Positions 7,721 to 13,607 of a stretch of DNA of 27,028 nucleotides are shown piece by piece. Under the pieces are notes generated by a model. The model ran no database searches, was not told where the DNA came from, and saw only the letters and a program-made list of their open reading frames with translations. Positions within the stretch are counted from its first letter, which is position 1, and the number at the start of each line of letters is the position of its first letter. Origin of the DNA: a virus. The translations under genes were made by a program, and so were the position numbers. The stretch covers positions 1 through 27,028 of the IMG/VR virus record IMGVR_UViG_3300027467_000344. One strand, given 5' to 3'.

Positions 7721-8223
7721 GGACAAGCGACGCGGGCATTCGGATGCTGAAGCATCACGAGGGGGTGCGGCGCAGGCCGTACCTCTGCCCCGCGTTCCTG
7801 CACACCGTCGGCGTAGGCCACCTGCTCTACCCGGAGCAAGTCGCGCTTCCAGCGGTTCGGACACCGGAGAACGTGGGCAAGCCGCTGCGGAAGGAGTACC
7901 CGCTACGCCCGGAGGACAACCGTGTCTGGACTGATGCTGAAGTGGACGATCTCCTTGCTCAAGACCTTGTGCGTTTTGAGCGAGGCGTGGCCCGTCTTTG
8001 CCCTGCTGCTGTTGATCGTCAAAGCCACTTCGACGCCCTTGTTTCCTTCGCTTTCAACGTGGGTCTCGGCAATCTTCAGCGGTCCTCGGTGAGGATGCGG
8101 TACAACCGCGGCGATGTGGAGGGGGCCGCAGAGGGATTGTTGATGTGGACCAAGGGCGGTGGTCGGGTGCTGCCGGGACTGGTCAAGCGTCGCAACGACG
8201 AGCGAAAGCTGTTGTTGACCTAG
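7717..8223 (+). CDS. Endolysin: GH24 lysozyme (T4 lysozyme-like fold)
   Basis: A 168-residue muramidase that would cleave the peptidoglycan glycan backbone. The family triad spacing is exact: E15 in H-H-E-G, then nine residues to C24 (Y-L-C-P), then six to T30 (H-T-V-G-V-G-H). The usual triad is Glu-Asp-Thr, so this is the Glu-Cys-Thr variant. The conserved S-F-A-F-N-V-G motif is near residues 109-115, and an R-R-N-D-E-R-K-L-L motif lies near the end. A short charged insertion follows G-V-G-H-L-L-Y-P. There is no signal peptide or SAR-type anchor, so release depends on the holin just upstream. The start overlaps the holin stop (ATGA). Confidence 0.9.
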   Translation: MRTSDAGIRMLKHHEGVRRRPYLCPAFLHTVGVGHLLYPEQVALPAVRTPENVGKPLRKEYPLRPEDNRVWTDAEVDDLLAQDLVRFERGVARLCPAAVDRQSHFDALVSFAFNVGLGNLQRSSVRMRYNRGDVEGAAEGLLMWTKGGGRVLPGLVKRRNDERKLLLT

Positions 8224-8225
8224 CC

Positions 8226-8510
8226 ATGCGCCGCATCCCGCAAGCCTTCCATCTCATGGGCCACCGGATTACGGTAAAGGTGATTAGTAACGCCGATTGG
8301 AAGTACGACGATGCCATGGGTATCTGGGAGCCGTCAAAAAACCAGATATCATTGCGACGACAGCCGCGGTCAATGTTGCGACATACGTTTTGGCACGAAG
8401 TAACACACGCAATGCTTGACGTGATCTCACACAAGTTGTCTAGTAATGAGCAGTTTGTTGATTCGATTGGCGGGATGCTCGCACAGGTTAACGACACAGC
8501 AGAGTATTAA
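8226..8510 (+). CDS. Small HExxH zinc metallopeptidase-like protein
   Basis: A 94-residue protein starting two bases after the lysozyme stop, so probably translationally coupled; no strong ribosome site is visible. The zinc-binding motif H-E-V-T-H is at residues 57-61 within T-F-W-H-E-V-T-H-A-M-L-D. E75 in S-S-N-E-Q-F-V-D is a candidate third ligand. The N-terminal half (R-I-T-V-K-V-I ... G-I-W-E-P-S-K-N-Q-I-S-L) looks like the beta part of a minimal metallopeptidase. It is far shorter than SprT or ImmA proteins, which suggests a minimal HExxH domain. The substrate is unknown. Its place in the lysis block could mean a role in lysis or host protein turnover, but this is inference. Confidence 0.75.
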   Translation: MRRIPQAFHLMGHRITVKVISNADWKYDDAMGIWEPSKNQISLRRQPRSMLRHTFWHEVTHAMLDVISHKLSSNEQFVDSIGGMLAQVNDTAEY

Positions 8511-8522
8511 CCCGCTGATATT
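8503..8522. promoter_or_regulatory. Dyad element 2 (imperfect)
   Basis: TATTA (8505-8509), six bases (ACCCGC), TGATA (8516-8520). One mismatch separates it from the perfect arms TATCA/TGATA. It overlaps the stop codon of the metallopeptidase and precedes a 112-base non-coding leader of the next gene. Confidence 0.4.
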
Positions 8523-8634
8523 CCATCCTGTGTGCGGTCTTTGCCGCGCATAACTTCGTTGCTAGCGTTGCAAGCATAACAACCTTTCGATACACAACTT
8601 GCACGCGCTGTCTTGCGCTGGGGTTCACAGGACA

Positions 8635-8832
8635 ATGGAACTTTCTTTTCAACCACTAATCACCACACTTGGTTTGCTGGGTGGCGGTATCGCCGTGTGG
8701 GTCCAGCTGAACACCAGAATCACGCGACTTGAGGTCCAGAACGAGCATACGGACAAGCAGTTCAATCAGATTCTTGAGCGTCTCAAGTCAATCGAGGACA
8801 AACTCGACAACAAGCAAGACCGCGTGCCGTAA
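8635..8832 (+). CDS. Small membrane-anchored coiled-coil protein, possible lysis accessory
   Basis: A 65-residue protein. Residues about 8-25 (I-T-T-L-G-L-L-G-G-G-I-A-V-W-V-Q-L) form one membrane segment. They are followed by a coiled-coil helix (R-I-T-R-L-E-V-Q-N ... I-L-E-R-L-K-S-I-E-D-K-L). This layout resembles small phage proteins of holin-associated or XhlA/spanin-like type. It has no lipobox and no second overlapping frame as in Rz/Rz1. The start was chosen because the segment in front lacks protein character; CAGGAC precedes the ATG weakly. The preceding 124 bases contain dyad element 2 and otherwise nothing I recognise. Lysis function is inferred from position. Confidence 0.6.
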   Translation: MELSFQPLITTLGLLGGGIAVWVQLNTRITRLEVQNEHTDKQFNQILERLKSIEDKLDNKQDRVP

Positions 8833-8833
8833 C

Positions 8834-8851
8834 CCTCACACGAACGTGAGG
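8834..8851. terminator. Short hairpin between the coiled-coil and phosphoesterase genes
   Basis: CCTCAC, loop ACGAAC, GTGAGG: a perfect 6-bp stem followed by a C tract, not a U tract. It could pause transcription or influence translation of the next ATG 14 bases downstream. Terminator function is weakly supported. Confidence 0.35.
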
Positions 8852-8865
8852 CTCCCCCCTACGGT

Positions 8866-9978
8866 ATGCCAACACCAACACTCCCAGAACACGTCTATCT
8901 TCCGATCATCGAAATACTAGCCGAACACGACGGGAACGTTGTGCAGGCAGCGCACGCCGCGGAGAAGCGCGGTGGTTTGACGGTCGCCAAGTTCAAGACC
9001 CGCGCCTACAAGGCACGCGATCTTGGTCTCTGGGGTCGCACCGACGAGGGCGAGTTCTGGTCCAAGGCGACTCCCAAGACCGCCAGCAACCCTCGTGTCC
9101 CAGCCGCTACGGCCCTCCCGGATGACGACATCCCGGTCGAGGAGCTAATCGACACGATGTGCCGCCGCTACACGCGGCGCGTGGAACACGCCACCGCCAA
9201 GAAATGGCGTCGCTTCAAAGTCCCCGTCACTGGTCCGTACGCGATCATGTTTTGGGGCGATCCCCACATCGACGACAACGGATGCGATTGGGTGACGTTG
9301 CGGTCGCACGTCGAGCTAGCGCGAAAGACCGAGGCGATGTTCTGCGTCAATGTGGGTGACACGACCAACAACTGGTGCGGACGCCTTGCCCATCTGTGGT
9401 CGCAGACCGATACGTCAGAAAGCACCGCCAAGAAGCTGGTGAAGTGGTTCCTGAACGACGCGGGCGTGCCGTGGTTCCTATGGGTAACCGGCAACCACGA
9501 TCTATGGAACGGTCCCGTCGGCGTCGACGCGCTGGAGCGCTTCAAGCCGCATCACGTGACAATGGAGGACTGGGGCGCGAAGGTGACGCTAGAGTCCCCG
9601 GGCGGCAGCGAGTTTCGGCTGCACGTCGCGCACGACTTCCCCGGGCACAGCCAATGGAACCCGCTCCACGGGCCGCAGAAAGAGGCGCTGTGGGGCGACT
9701 ACGCGCACCTCTACGTGGCGGGCCACAAGCACAACTGGGCGCTGTTTGGGGGCGAACATAGCCATCGTGGCACGCTGTACTGGCTAGCACGGGCCAAGGG
9801 CTACAAGACCATCGACTCCTACGCGGAGCGGCTGGGATTCGGCTCACAGGGCCACGGGCATAGCATCGTCGCGGTCGTGGACCCATCGGCCCGCGGAACG
9901 GGGCACGTGGCGTGTTTTGCGGAGCCGTTTGAGGCTGCCGACTATCTCGCCTTCAAGCGACGCAAGGCGAGGGGTTAG
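8866..9978 (+). CDS. Calcineurin-like metallophosphoesterase
   Basis: A 370-residue enzyme of the two-metal phosphoesterase superfamily. All motifs are present in order: G-D-P-H-I-D (131-136), G-D-T-T-N-N (164-169), G-N-H-D (209-212), H-V-A-H-D-F-P-G-H-S (253-262) and A-G-H-K-H-N (285-290). The first ~60 residues are a separate helical unit (I-L-A-E-H-D-G-N-V-V-Q-A-A ... A-R-D-L-G-L-W-G) resembling a Fis- or terminase-small-like helix-turn-helix, followed by a linker. It could therefore be a nucleic-acid-directed phosphoesterase or nuclease, but the substrate cannot be read from sequence. The ribosome site is weak (GAGG 15 bases upstream). It ends three bases before the leftward operon's last stop codon. 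It lies between lysis and head modules. Confidence 0.88.
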   Translation: MPTPTLPEHVYLPIIEILAEHDGNVVQAAHAAEKRGGLTVAKFKTRAYKARDLGLWGRTDEGEFWSKATPKTASNPRVPAATALPDDDIPVEELIDTMCRRYTRRVEHATAKKWRRFKVPVTGPYAIMFWGDPHIDDNGCDWVTLRSHVELARKTEAMFCVNVGDTTNNWCGRLAHLWSQTDTSESTAKKLVKWFLNDAGVPWFLWVTGNHDLWNGPVGVDALERFKPHHVTMEDWGAKVTLESPGGSEFRLHVAHDFPGHSQWNPLHGPQKEALWGDYAHLYVAGHKHNWALFGGEHSHRGTLYWLARAKGYKTIDSYAERLGFGSQGHGHSIVAVVDPSARGTGHVACFAEPFEAADYLAFKRRKARG

Positions 9979-9981
9979 GGG

Positions 9982-10110
9982 CTACCAGTAGTCGCCGTCC
10001 CGGCAGCGGCGACCGCGAGAGCAGCGGACGTTGGGCGGCGGGACGCGGTACTGATCGTAGTGGCGCAGTTCGTGCCATGACCGCAGCAGTTGTCTTATCC
10101 ATTCAACCAT
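9982..10110 (-). CDS. Very small Cys/Arg-rich protein (42 aa), last gene of the leftward operon
   Basis: A 42-residue reading frame with GAGGTG five to six bases before the ATG, starting 11 bases after the stop of the preceding leftward gene. The N-terminus is helical (M-V-E-W-I-R-Q-L-L-R-S-W-H-E-L-R). The C-terminus is P-P-P-N-V-R-C-S-R-G-R-R-C-R-D-G-D-Y-W. Two cysteines six residues apart and many arginines suggest a nucleic-acid or metal-binding peptide. Without it the 143 bases between the phosphoesterase and the next gene would be empty. The call rests on ribosome site and operon fit. Confidence 0.55.
   Translation of the reverse strand: MVEWIRQLLRSWHELRHYDQYRVPPPNVRCSRGRRCRDGDYW
9991..10013. 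terminator. Hairpin between convergent transcription units
   Basis: GTCGCCG, nine bases, CGGCGAC: a perfect 7-bp stem, 13 bases after the phosphoesterase stop and inside the 3' end of the 42-residue leftward gene. There is no U tract on either strand. It may act as a weak bidirectional terminator where the two units meet. Confidence 0.35.
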
Positions 10111-10121
10111 AGGGCACCTCG

Positions 10122-10313
10122 CTAGTAGCGGACGACTTCGATCTCCTCATAGAGCCAGTTCCGCATTCCAGAAATCGGCTCGTTGATACGCACCATCCCG
10201 TGCAGGATGTGTCCCTTGGGATACACCCGCTCAACGACCCGCACCGTCTTTCGCCCGCGGCGTCGAATCAAGCTGCCCACGCGAAACGGCGGCGGTGGCT
10301 TTTTTGATCGCAT
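10122..10313 (-). CDS. Small basic protein of unknown function
   Basis: A 63-residue protein with a clear ribosome site (GAAGGAG) ten bases before its ATG. After a basic, Pro-rich start (K-K-P-P-P-P) comes a compact beta-type core: F-R-V-G-S-L-I-R-R-R-G-R-K-T-V-R-V-V-E-R-V-Y ... M-V-R-I-N-E-P-I-S-G ... W-L-Y-E-E-I-E-V-V. The pattern suggests a small SH3-like barrel. The first 83 bases overlap the end of the upstream gene in another frame. Function is unknown. Confidence 0.65.
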   Translation of the reverse strand: MRSKKPPPPFRVGSLIRRRGRKTVRVVERVYPKGHILHGMVRINEPISGMRNWLYEEIEVVRY

Positions 10314-10497
10314 ACTTTCGACGCTCCTTCTGAATCTCGTCGAGGGCTTCTGCCATCGTGTACTTCAGGCTGTTCCGAGTAGCACGGACCAGTAGTCGAG
10401 CCAGCATCTCGTCGTTGATCAGTACCGGCCCGATGCTGCTGCGCTCGTAGGCGAGTTCGACCTCGCGCTCCATCTCCTGCTCTTTGGCTGCGTTCAT
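10231..10497 (-). CDS. Small charged helical protein of unknown function
   Basis: An 88-residue protein starting M-N-A-A-K-E-Q-E-M-E-R, with GGAGA upstream. Its ATG overlaps the upstream stop (ATGA). The core (V-E-L-A-Y-E-R-S-S-I-G-P-V-L-I-N-D-E-M-L-A-R-L-L-V-R-A-T) is predicted helical. The C-terminal ~28 residues are basic and low in structure and lie over the next gene in a different frame, so the tail may be unselected. No domain was recognised. Confidence 0.65.
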   Translation of the reverse strand: MNAAKEQEMEREVELAYERSSIGPVLINDEMLARLLVRATRNSLKYTMAEALDEIQKERRKYAIKKATAAVSRGQLDSTPRAKDGAGR

Positions 10498-10685
10498 AGG
10501 TCTCGGTTCTCCGGGTTGTTGCTGAACCACTCCATCCACGCGGTCAGCACCTTGCTGGCCTCTTCGCGGTCAATCCCAAACGCCTCCTGCAGGTATGGAC
10601 GAGCGCCGAACATATTCGTCTGCCCGGACTCGCGCAGTTCGTTCAGGTACAGGAAGTACTTCAGGTGCGGATGGTCTGGGGTCAC
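10494..10685 (-). CDS. Conserved small phage protein of unknown function
   Basis: A 63-residue protein with a GTG start overlapping the upstream stop (GTGA). The sequence H-P-H-L-K-Y-F-L-Y-L-N-E-L-R-E-S-G-Q-T-N-M is followed by G-A-R-P-Y-L-Q-E-A-F-G-I-D-R-E-E-A-S-K-V-L-T-A-W-M-E-W-F. This pattern of an L-R-E-S-G-x-T-N-M-F-G-A motif and then a helix-turn-helix-like pair is familiar from uncharacterised small proteins of many phages. A DNA- or protein-binding adaptor role is possible, but no function is established. Confidence 0.75.
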   Translation of the reverse strand: MTPDHPHLKYFLYLNELRESGQTNMFGARPYLQEAFGIDREEASKVLTAWMEWFSNNPENRDL

Positions 10686-10891
10686 GGCAGCACCTTCTGC
10701 GTAACTGACCGGGCGATGTCAGCGAGCATCTGCAGGAACTCTCCCGGCGGTATGCAGGAGGACGATTCGGTCCAGAGGCTCTGGTCCCATGTTTGGCAGT
10801 TGAGCAACCAGTTCAGGAGAACCCAAACCATGGTCGCGGCAAAAACGAAACTGCCGGTCGTTCCGGCAAGAACTCTGATAGCGGTGTTCAT
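10682..10891 (-). CDS. Small single-pass membrane protein
   Basis: A 69-residue protein with the best ribosome site of the operon (AGAGGAGG, six bases before ATG). Residues about 5-30 (I-R-V-L-A-G-T-T-G-S-F-V-F-A-A-T-M-V-W-V-L-L-N-W-L-L) form a hydrophobic segment, either a membrane anchor or an uncleaved signal. It is followed by N-C-Q-T-W and S-S-S-C-I-P-P-G, two cysteines that could pair in the periplasm. The start and stop both overlap neighbours by four bases. A membrane role such as exclusion, lysis control or stress is only a guess. Confidence 0.7.
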   Translation of the reverse strand: MNTAIRVLAGTTGSFVFAATMVWVLLNWLLNCQTWDQSLWTESSSCIPPGEFLQMLADIARSVTQKVLP

Positions 10892-11157
10892 ACGACCTCC
10901 TCTGGGTTAAGCCGCTCCTCGGCGGCGTTACGAACGATCTGGAAGGCGTACCCAATCGCCTCCAGTTCGGTGTGCCACTTTTCTGGCGCGTTGCGAATCG
11001 GCTTCATGCACAGGTAGTCCTCGGTTTCGCTCACGTACCAAGTGCTGCAATCCGGCGTGTGCCAAACAACCGCGCCGACGTCGGCCTCTTGGCAGAACAC
11101 GAAGCGGCTCCGGCCCTCTTGCTCGATGTGAATCAGGTATTTGATGCGGGGTTTCAT
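10888..11157 (-). CDS. Small unknown protein with Cys/His/Trp-rich core
   Basis: An 89-residue protein beginning M-K-P-R-I-K-Y-L-I-H-I. It has F-V-F-C-Q-E-A-D-V-G-A-V-V-W-H-T-P-D-C-S-T-W-Y-V-S near the middle and an amphipathic C-terminal helix (L-E-A-I-G-Y-A-F-Q-I-V). Strand-rich first half and helical end suggest a small alpha-beta fold. It overlaps both neighbours by four bases (ATGA), so it belongs to the same translationally coupled operon. No family was recognised. Confidence 0.7.
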   Translation of the reverse strand: MKPRIKYLIHIEQEGRSRFVFCQEADVGAVVWHTPDCSTWYVSETEDYLCMKPIRNAPEKWHTELEAIGYAFQIVRNAAEERLNPEEVV

Positions 11158-11384
11158 TCGTAGTCCTTGTAGGTGCCAGACGCCTCGTTCTCGTCAAAGC
11201 CTCGGTGGTAATCGGCAATCGACTCGGCGCTCATCCGCTCCTCTGTGACCTCCTCGCTCATGTAGGTGCCGCCCACGAAGTAGTGCGGTCGGCGGGGGCG
11301 GCGGTAGTAGCTGTCGGCCCTGCCGCGGTCGTAGGGGCCACCGTGACGGCGGTCCGTAACCCATCCCTTCTTGCTGCCCTTCAT
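11154..11384 (-). CDS. Conserved small phage protein with RGGPYDRGxADSYY-type motif
   Basis: A 76-residue protein. I start it at the ATG preceded by GGAGG (five-base spacing), since this ATG overlaps the upstream stop (ATGA). It has R-R-H-G-G-P-Y-D-R-G-R-A-D-S-Y-Y-R-R-P-x-x-P-H-Y and an acidic end I-A-D-Y-H-R-G-F-D-E-N-E-A-S-G. Small proteins with the G-G-P-Y-D-R-G-x-A-D-S-Y-Y signature are common in phages of several hosts and have no assigned function. The basic first half and acidic second half may pair within the protein. Confidence 0.75.
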   Translation of the reverse strand: MKGSKKGWVTDRRHGGPYDRGRADSYYRRPRRPHYFVGGTYMSEEVTEERMSAESIADYHRGFDENEASGTYKDYE

Positions 11385-11641
11385 GCGGCCTCCGAGTGCA
11401 GTACGGGAAGGCAGTCGGCGGTGGGGTTGGTGGAGAACATCGCCCCGCCGTTGTTGCCCTCGTCGTCGCAGGAGGGCCACCAGAGCGAGCTATCGTCTAG
11501 CTCTAGAACCACCGGCTTGCAGTACCAGCCGAACTCCGCGGCCTCCTGATCGGTCATGTAGCGCACCGCGACGATGCGGCGGTTGAGCAGCGCCTTCTGC
11601 GCGGCGGCGGTCCAGTACTGCGTAGGGTTGGCGATTGGCAT
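11381..11641 (-). CDS. Small unknown protein
   Basis: An 86-residue protein. GGGGGAG lies just before the ATG and just after the upstream stop. An N-terminal helix (Q-Y-W-T-A-A-A-Q-K-A-L-L-N-R-R-I-V-A-V-R-Y-M-T) leads to E-A-A-E-F-G-W-Y-C-K-P-V-V-L-E-L-D-D-S-S-L-W-W-P-S-C-D-D-E-G-N-N-G-G. The pattern of strand, D-D and W-P-S-x-D-D-E-G-N-x-G-G-A resembles small beta-sheet proteins found in many phages. Function is unknown. Confidence 0.7.
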   Translation of the reverse strand: MPIANPTQYWTAAAQKALLNRRIVAVRYMTDQEAAEFGWYCKPVVLELDDSSLWWPSCDDEGNNGGAMFSTNPTADCLPVLHSEAA

Positions 11642-11651
11642 CGGCTCCCCC

Positions 11652-11852
11652 TTACTCGGCTGGGGCGAGAAGCGCCCGGAAACCAGCCATCACGTTGTGG
11701 AAGGCGGCGCACACATTGGGCGGCTGCTGCGGCAGGGTGCGCTCTAGAGCCTCAAGGCTTTCCGGGCTGATTCTGGCGTACCCAAGCTGCTCTACCGCGG
11801 CGGCTACCGTGTCGAGGGCGTTTTTGATCTTGTCGCCTTGGAAGGTACTCAT
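11652..11852 (-). CDS. Small helical protein, first gene of the leftward operon
   Basis: A 66-residue protein. The start M-S-T-F-Q-G-D-K was chosen because AAGGAG lies eight bases upstream; an in-frame ATG 19 codons earlier has no such site and adds a basic, unstructured stretch. The product is mostly helical (I-K-N-A-L-D-T-V-A-A-A-V-E-Q-L-G ... S-L-E-A-L-E-R-T-L). It heads the operon right next to the palindrome-rich control region. Candidates include a small regulator or early protein, but no helix-turn-helix is clear. Confidence 0.7.
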   Translation of the reverse strand: MSTFQGDKIKNALDTVAAAVEQLGYARISPESLEALERTLPQQPPNVCAAFHNVMAGFRALLAPAE

Positions 11853-12006
11853 CGGCTTTCTCCTTGCTGTTGTGCGTTTGGCGTTTCTGCGATACGTTCC
11901 GGGTATCATCGCCGTGTTGGCGTTTGCCCTTCCTGTATCACCGTGGTGATACTTTGCAACCGTAGGGGCTAGGAGTCAAGCGGTTTTCTCACGGGAGTGA
12001 TACTGT
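11853..12006. promoter_or_regulatory. Divergent control region between leftward operon and head genes
   Basis: A 154-base non-coding stretch between two outward-facing genes. It holds four GTATCA/TGATAC half-sites: GTATCA at 11903 and 11935, TGATAC at 11947 and 11998. There is also an inverted pair GATAC-N7-GTATC at 11891-11907 and the palindrome listed separately. Promoters for both directions must lie here or be read through. TGATACT at 11947-11953 could be part of a rightward -10 element, but no convincing -35 was found. Confidence 0.6.
11934..11953. promoter_or_regulatory. Dyad element 3 (strongest palindrome of the window)
   Basis: GTATCACC at 11935-11942, two bases, GGTGATAC at 11945-11952: eight paired positions per arm. 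Described in the same way as the other family members it is TATCA-N6-TGATA. Its position between divergent units is that of a classical operator. Confidence 0.6.
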
Positions 12007-13176
12007 ATGGGTAGTCAGGGGGCCAAGGGGCGGGTTTTGGGGGATGTTCGGGAGGGCGTTAATCGCCCCCTCCCCCCGGATTACCGCCCTGCTCGGACGG
12101 TCGTGCTGAAGGCACGCTCCGGCGGCCTAGCCGAAATCGAAGCCTTGGCCTTCAAGCTAGAGGCAAACCTCGGAAAGGCCATCCTTGACGCCCTGACGGC
12201 CCAGCAAGGGGCCATTGACGTAGACCTGATCGCCGAAGCCCTGCAGGAGGGCAACATCGGCAAGGTGCTGCGGCTGCTCGACCTCCCCGCAGCCCTTGCC
12301 CCGCTGGAGGCGTTAACGCCCGCCATACAGGCCGGGGCGTACGCGGCTGGGGGCGCTACCGCGGCCCAGATCGCCTTGGGCGTAAAGGGCGCGACGTTCG
12401 CCTTCAACCAGCTGAACCCCCGCCTCCTCACGTGGCTGCAGACCTACAGCCTCGGCCTCATTCGCCAGATCAACGATCAGACGAAGGAAGGCATCCGGCA
12501 GTACCTGCTGGACGGCATGACGGCTGGCGCGAACCCCAAGGAGGTCGCCCGTCAGGTCAAGGGGATCATTGGGCTGACCGACCGGCAGGCCAAGGCGGTG
12601 CAGAACTACCGCAAGCAGCTGGAGACCTTCCACCAGCGGCGGTCGGCGAGCGGCTTCGGGCTGGGCAACAAAGTGAGCCGCGTCAACGGCACGCAGGTGC
12701 TGGCGCTGAACCCGGACGGCACGCCCAAGGACGGCATCAACGAGCGCCGCCTGCGCGACTTCCGCTTCGACGGGCAGCTACAGCGTGCGATGGACAACGG
12801 CACGCCGCTCACCAAGGCGCAGATCGACAAGATGGTCGCCGCCTATGAGCGCAAGTACCTCGCGTATCGGTCGCGCACGATTGCCCGGACCGAAGCGACG
12901 CGCACCAACAACATCGGCATCCAAGACGCGTGGCAGCAGGCGCTAGAGAAAGGCGTCGTCAAAGAGGAACTGACCCGCAAGCAATGGGTGGTCGCCCGCG
13001 ACGAGCGGCTCTGCGAAATCTGCGGCCCCATCCCAAGCATGAACCCCAAGAAGGGCGTGAAGCACGCGCAGCCGTTCCTGACACCGGACGGCCCCGTCTC
13101 GCTCCCGCCGATTCACCCGAACTGCCGCTGCACCGTCGTGTATCGCCAGTACGAACCGTCGCAGCTGCAGGAGTAG
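12007..13176 (+). CDS. Phage head morphogenesis protein (Mu gpF / SPP1 gp7 type)
   Basis: A 389-residue minor head protein that acts early in procapsid assembly, usually near the portal. The C-terminal third carries the family signature: R-T-I-A-R-T-E-A-T-R-T-N-N near residue 295, then W-V-V-A-R-D-E-R-L-C-E-I-C-G-P-I, and then P-P-I-H-P-N-C-R-C-T-V-V-Y. These include the C-x2-C and H-P-x-C-x-C residues that look like a zinc site. The N-terminal 200 residues are helical. The start is well fixed: an in-frame TGA lies two codons upstream and GGGAG is nine bases before the ATG. Portal and terminase genes normally stand directly upstream, but here the leftward operon does. Confidence 0.9.
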   Translation: MGSQGAKGRVLGDVREGVNRPLPPDYRPARTVVLKARSGGLAEIEALAFKLEANLGKAILDALTAQQGAIDVDLIAEALQEGNIGKVLRLLDLPAALAPLEALTPAIQAGAYAAGGATAAQIALGVKGATFAFNQLNPRLLTWLQTYSLGLIRQINDQTKEGIRQYLLDGMTAGANPKEVARQVKGIIGLTDRQAKAVQNYRKQLETFHQRRSASGFGLGNKVSRVNGTQVLALNPDGTPKDGINERRLRDFRFDGQLQRAMDNGTPLTKAQIDKMVAAYERKYLAYRSRTIARTEATRTNNIGIQDAWQQALEKGVVKEELTRKQWVVARDERLCEICGPIPSMNPKKGVKHAQPFLTPDGPVSLPPIHPNCRCTVVYRQYEPSQLQE

Positions 13177-13232
13177 CGATGCCGATCCCGTGGCGTAGAG
13201 GCACGCGATCCGACACCGCAAGGAGACCAGAA

Positions 13233-13607
13233 ATGACAGACATGGCTGAACGCATCAAGAAACTGCACGCCGTACTCGACCGGATCATCAAGAAGGTTCC
13301 GGGCGACGGAGACGGCGATGGTGTTGCCAACGAGGGGCGCAAGCCCAAGGGCGGTGGCGGTTCGCGCAAGACCCACTACAACTCGGCACAAGCGGCAGCG
13401 CTGCTCGGGTCAACCAACCCAGCGACGATCACGAACGTCGCTCGGCTGCAGCAGATGAAAAGCAACCTGAAGGTCAAAGCGGAAAGCTACGACGCGGCGG
13501 CGCGAAGCACAGGTCGCAGCACCCCGCTCCGCTACAAGGTCGCGCTGAACGACCACGCCACACACATCGACAACCGGATCAAGGAACTGACCGGGGGGAA
13601 AGCCTAA
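13233..13607 (+). CDS. Small protein with Asp/Gly-rich calcium-loop-like motif
   Basis: A 124-residue protein preceded by AAGGAG, eight bases before the ATG. An in-frame ATG at 13179 with GGAG would add 18 residues (M-P-I-P-W-R-R-G...) and cannot be excluded. Order: a basic helix (A-E-R-I-K-K-L-H-A-V-L-D-R-I-I-K-K-V), then P-G-D-G-D-G-D-G-V-A-N-E-G like a calcium-binding loop, a Gly/Lys linker, and a helical C-terminal domain (N-V-A-R-L-Q-Q-M-K-S-N-L-K-V-K-A-E-S-Y). Asp/Gly loops followed by Gly-rich linkers occur at ends of phage head-associated proteins, so a virion or internal protein is plausible. Function is unknown. Confidence 0.65.
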   Translation: MTDMAERIKKLHAVLDRIIKKVPGDGDGDGVANEGRKPKGGGGSRKTHYNSAQAAALLGSTNPATITNVARLQQMKSNLKVKAESYDAAARSTGRSTPLRYKVALNDHATHIDNRIKELTGGKA

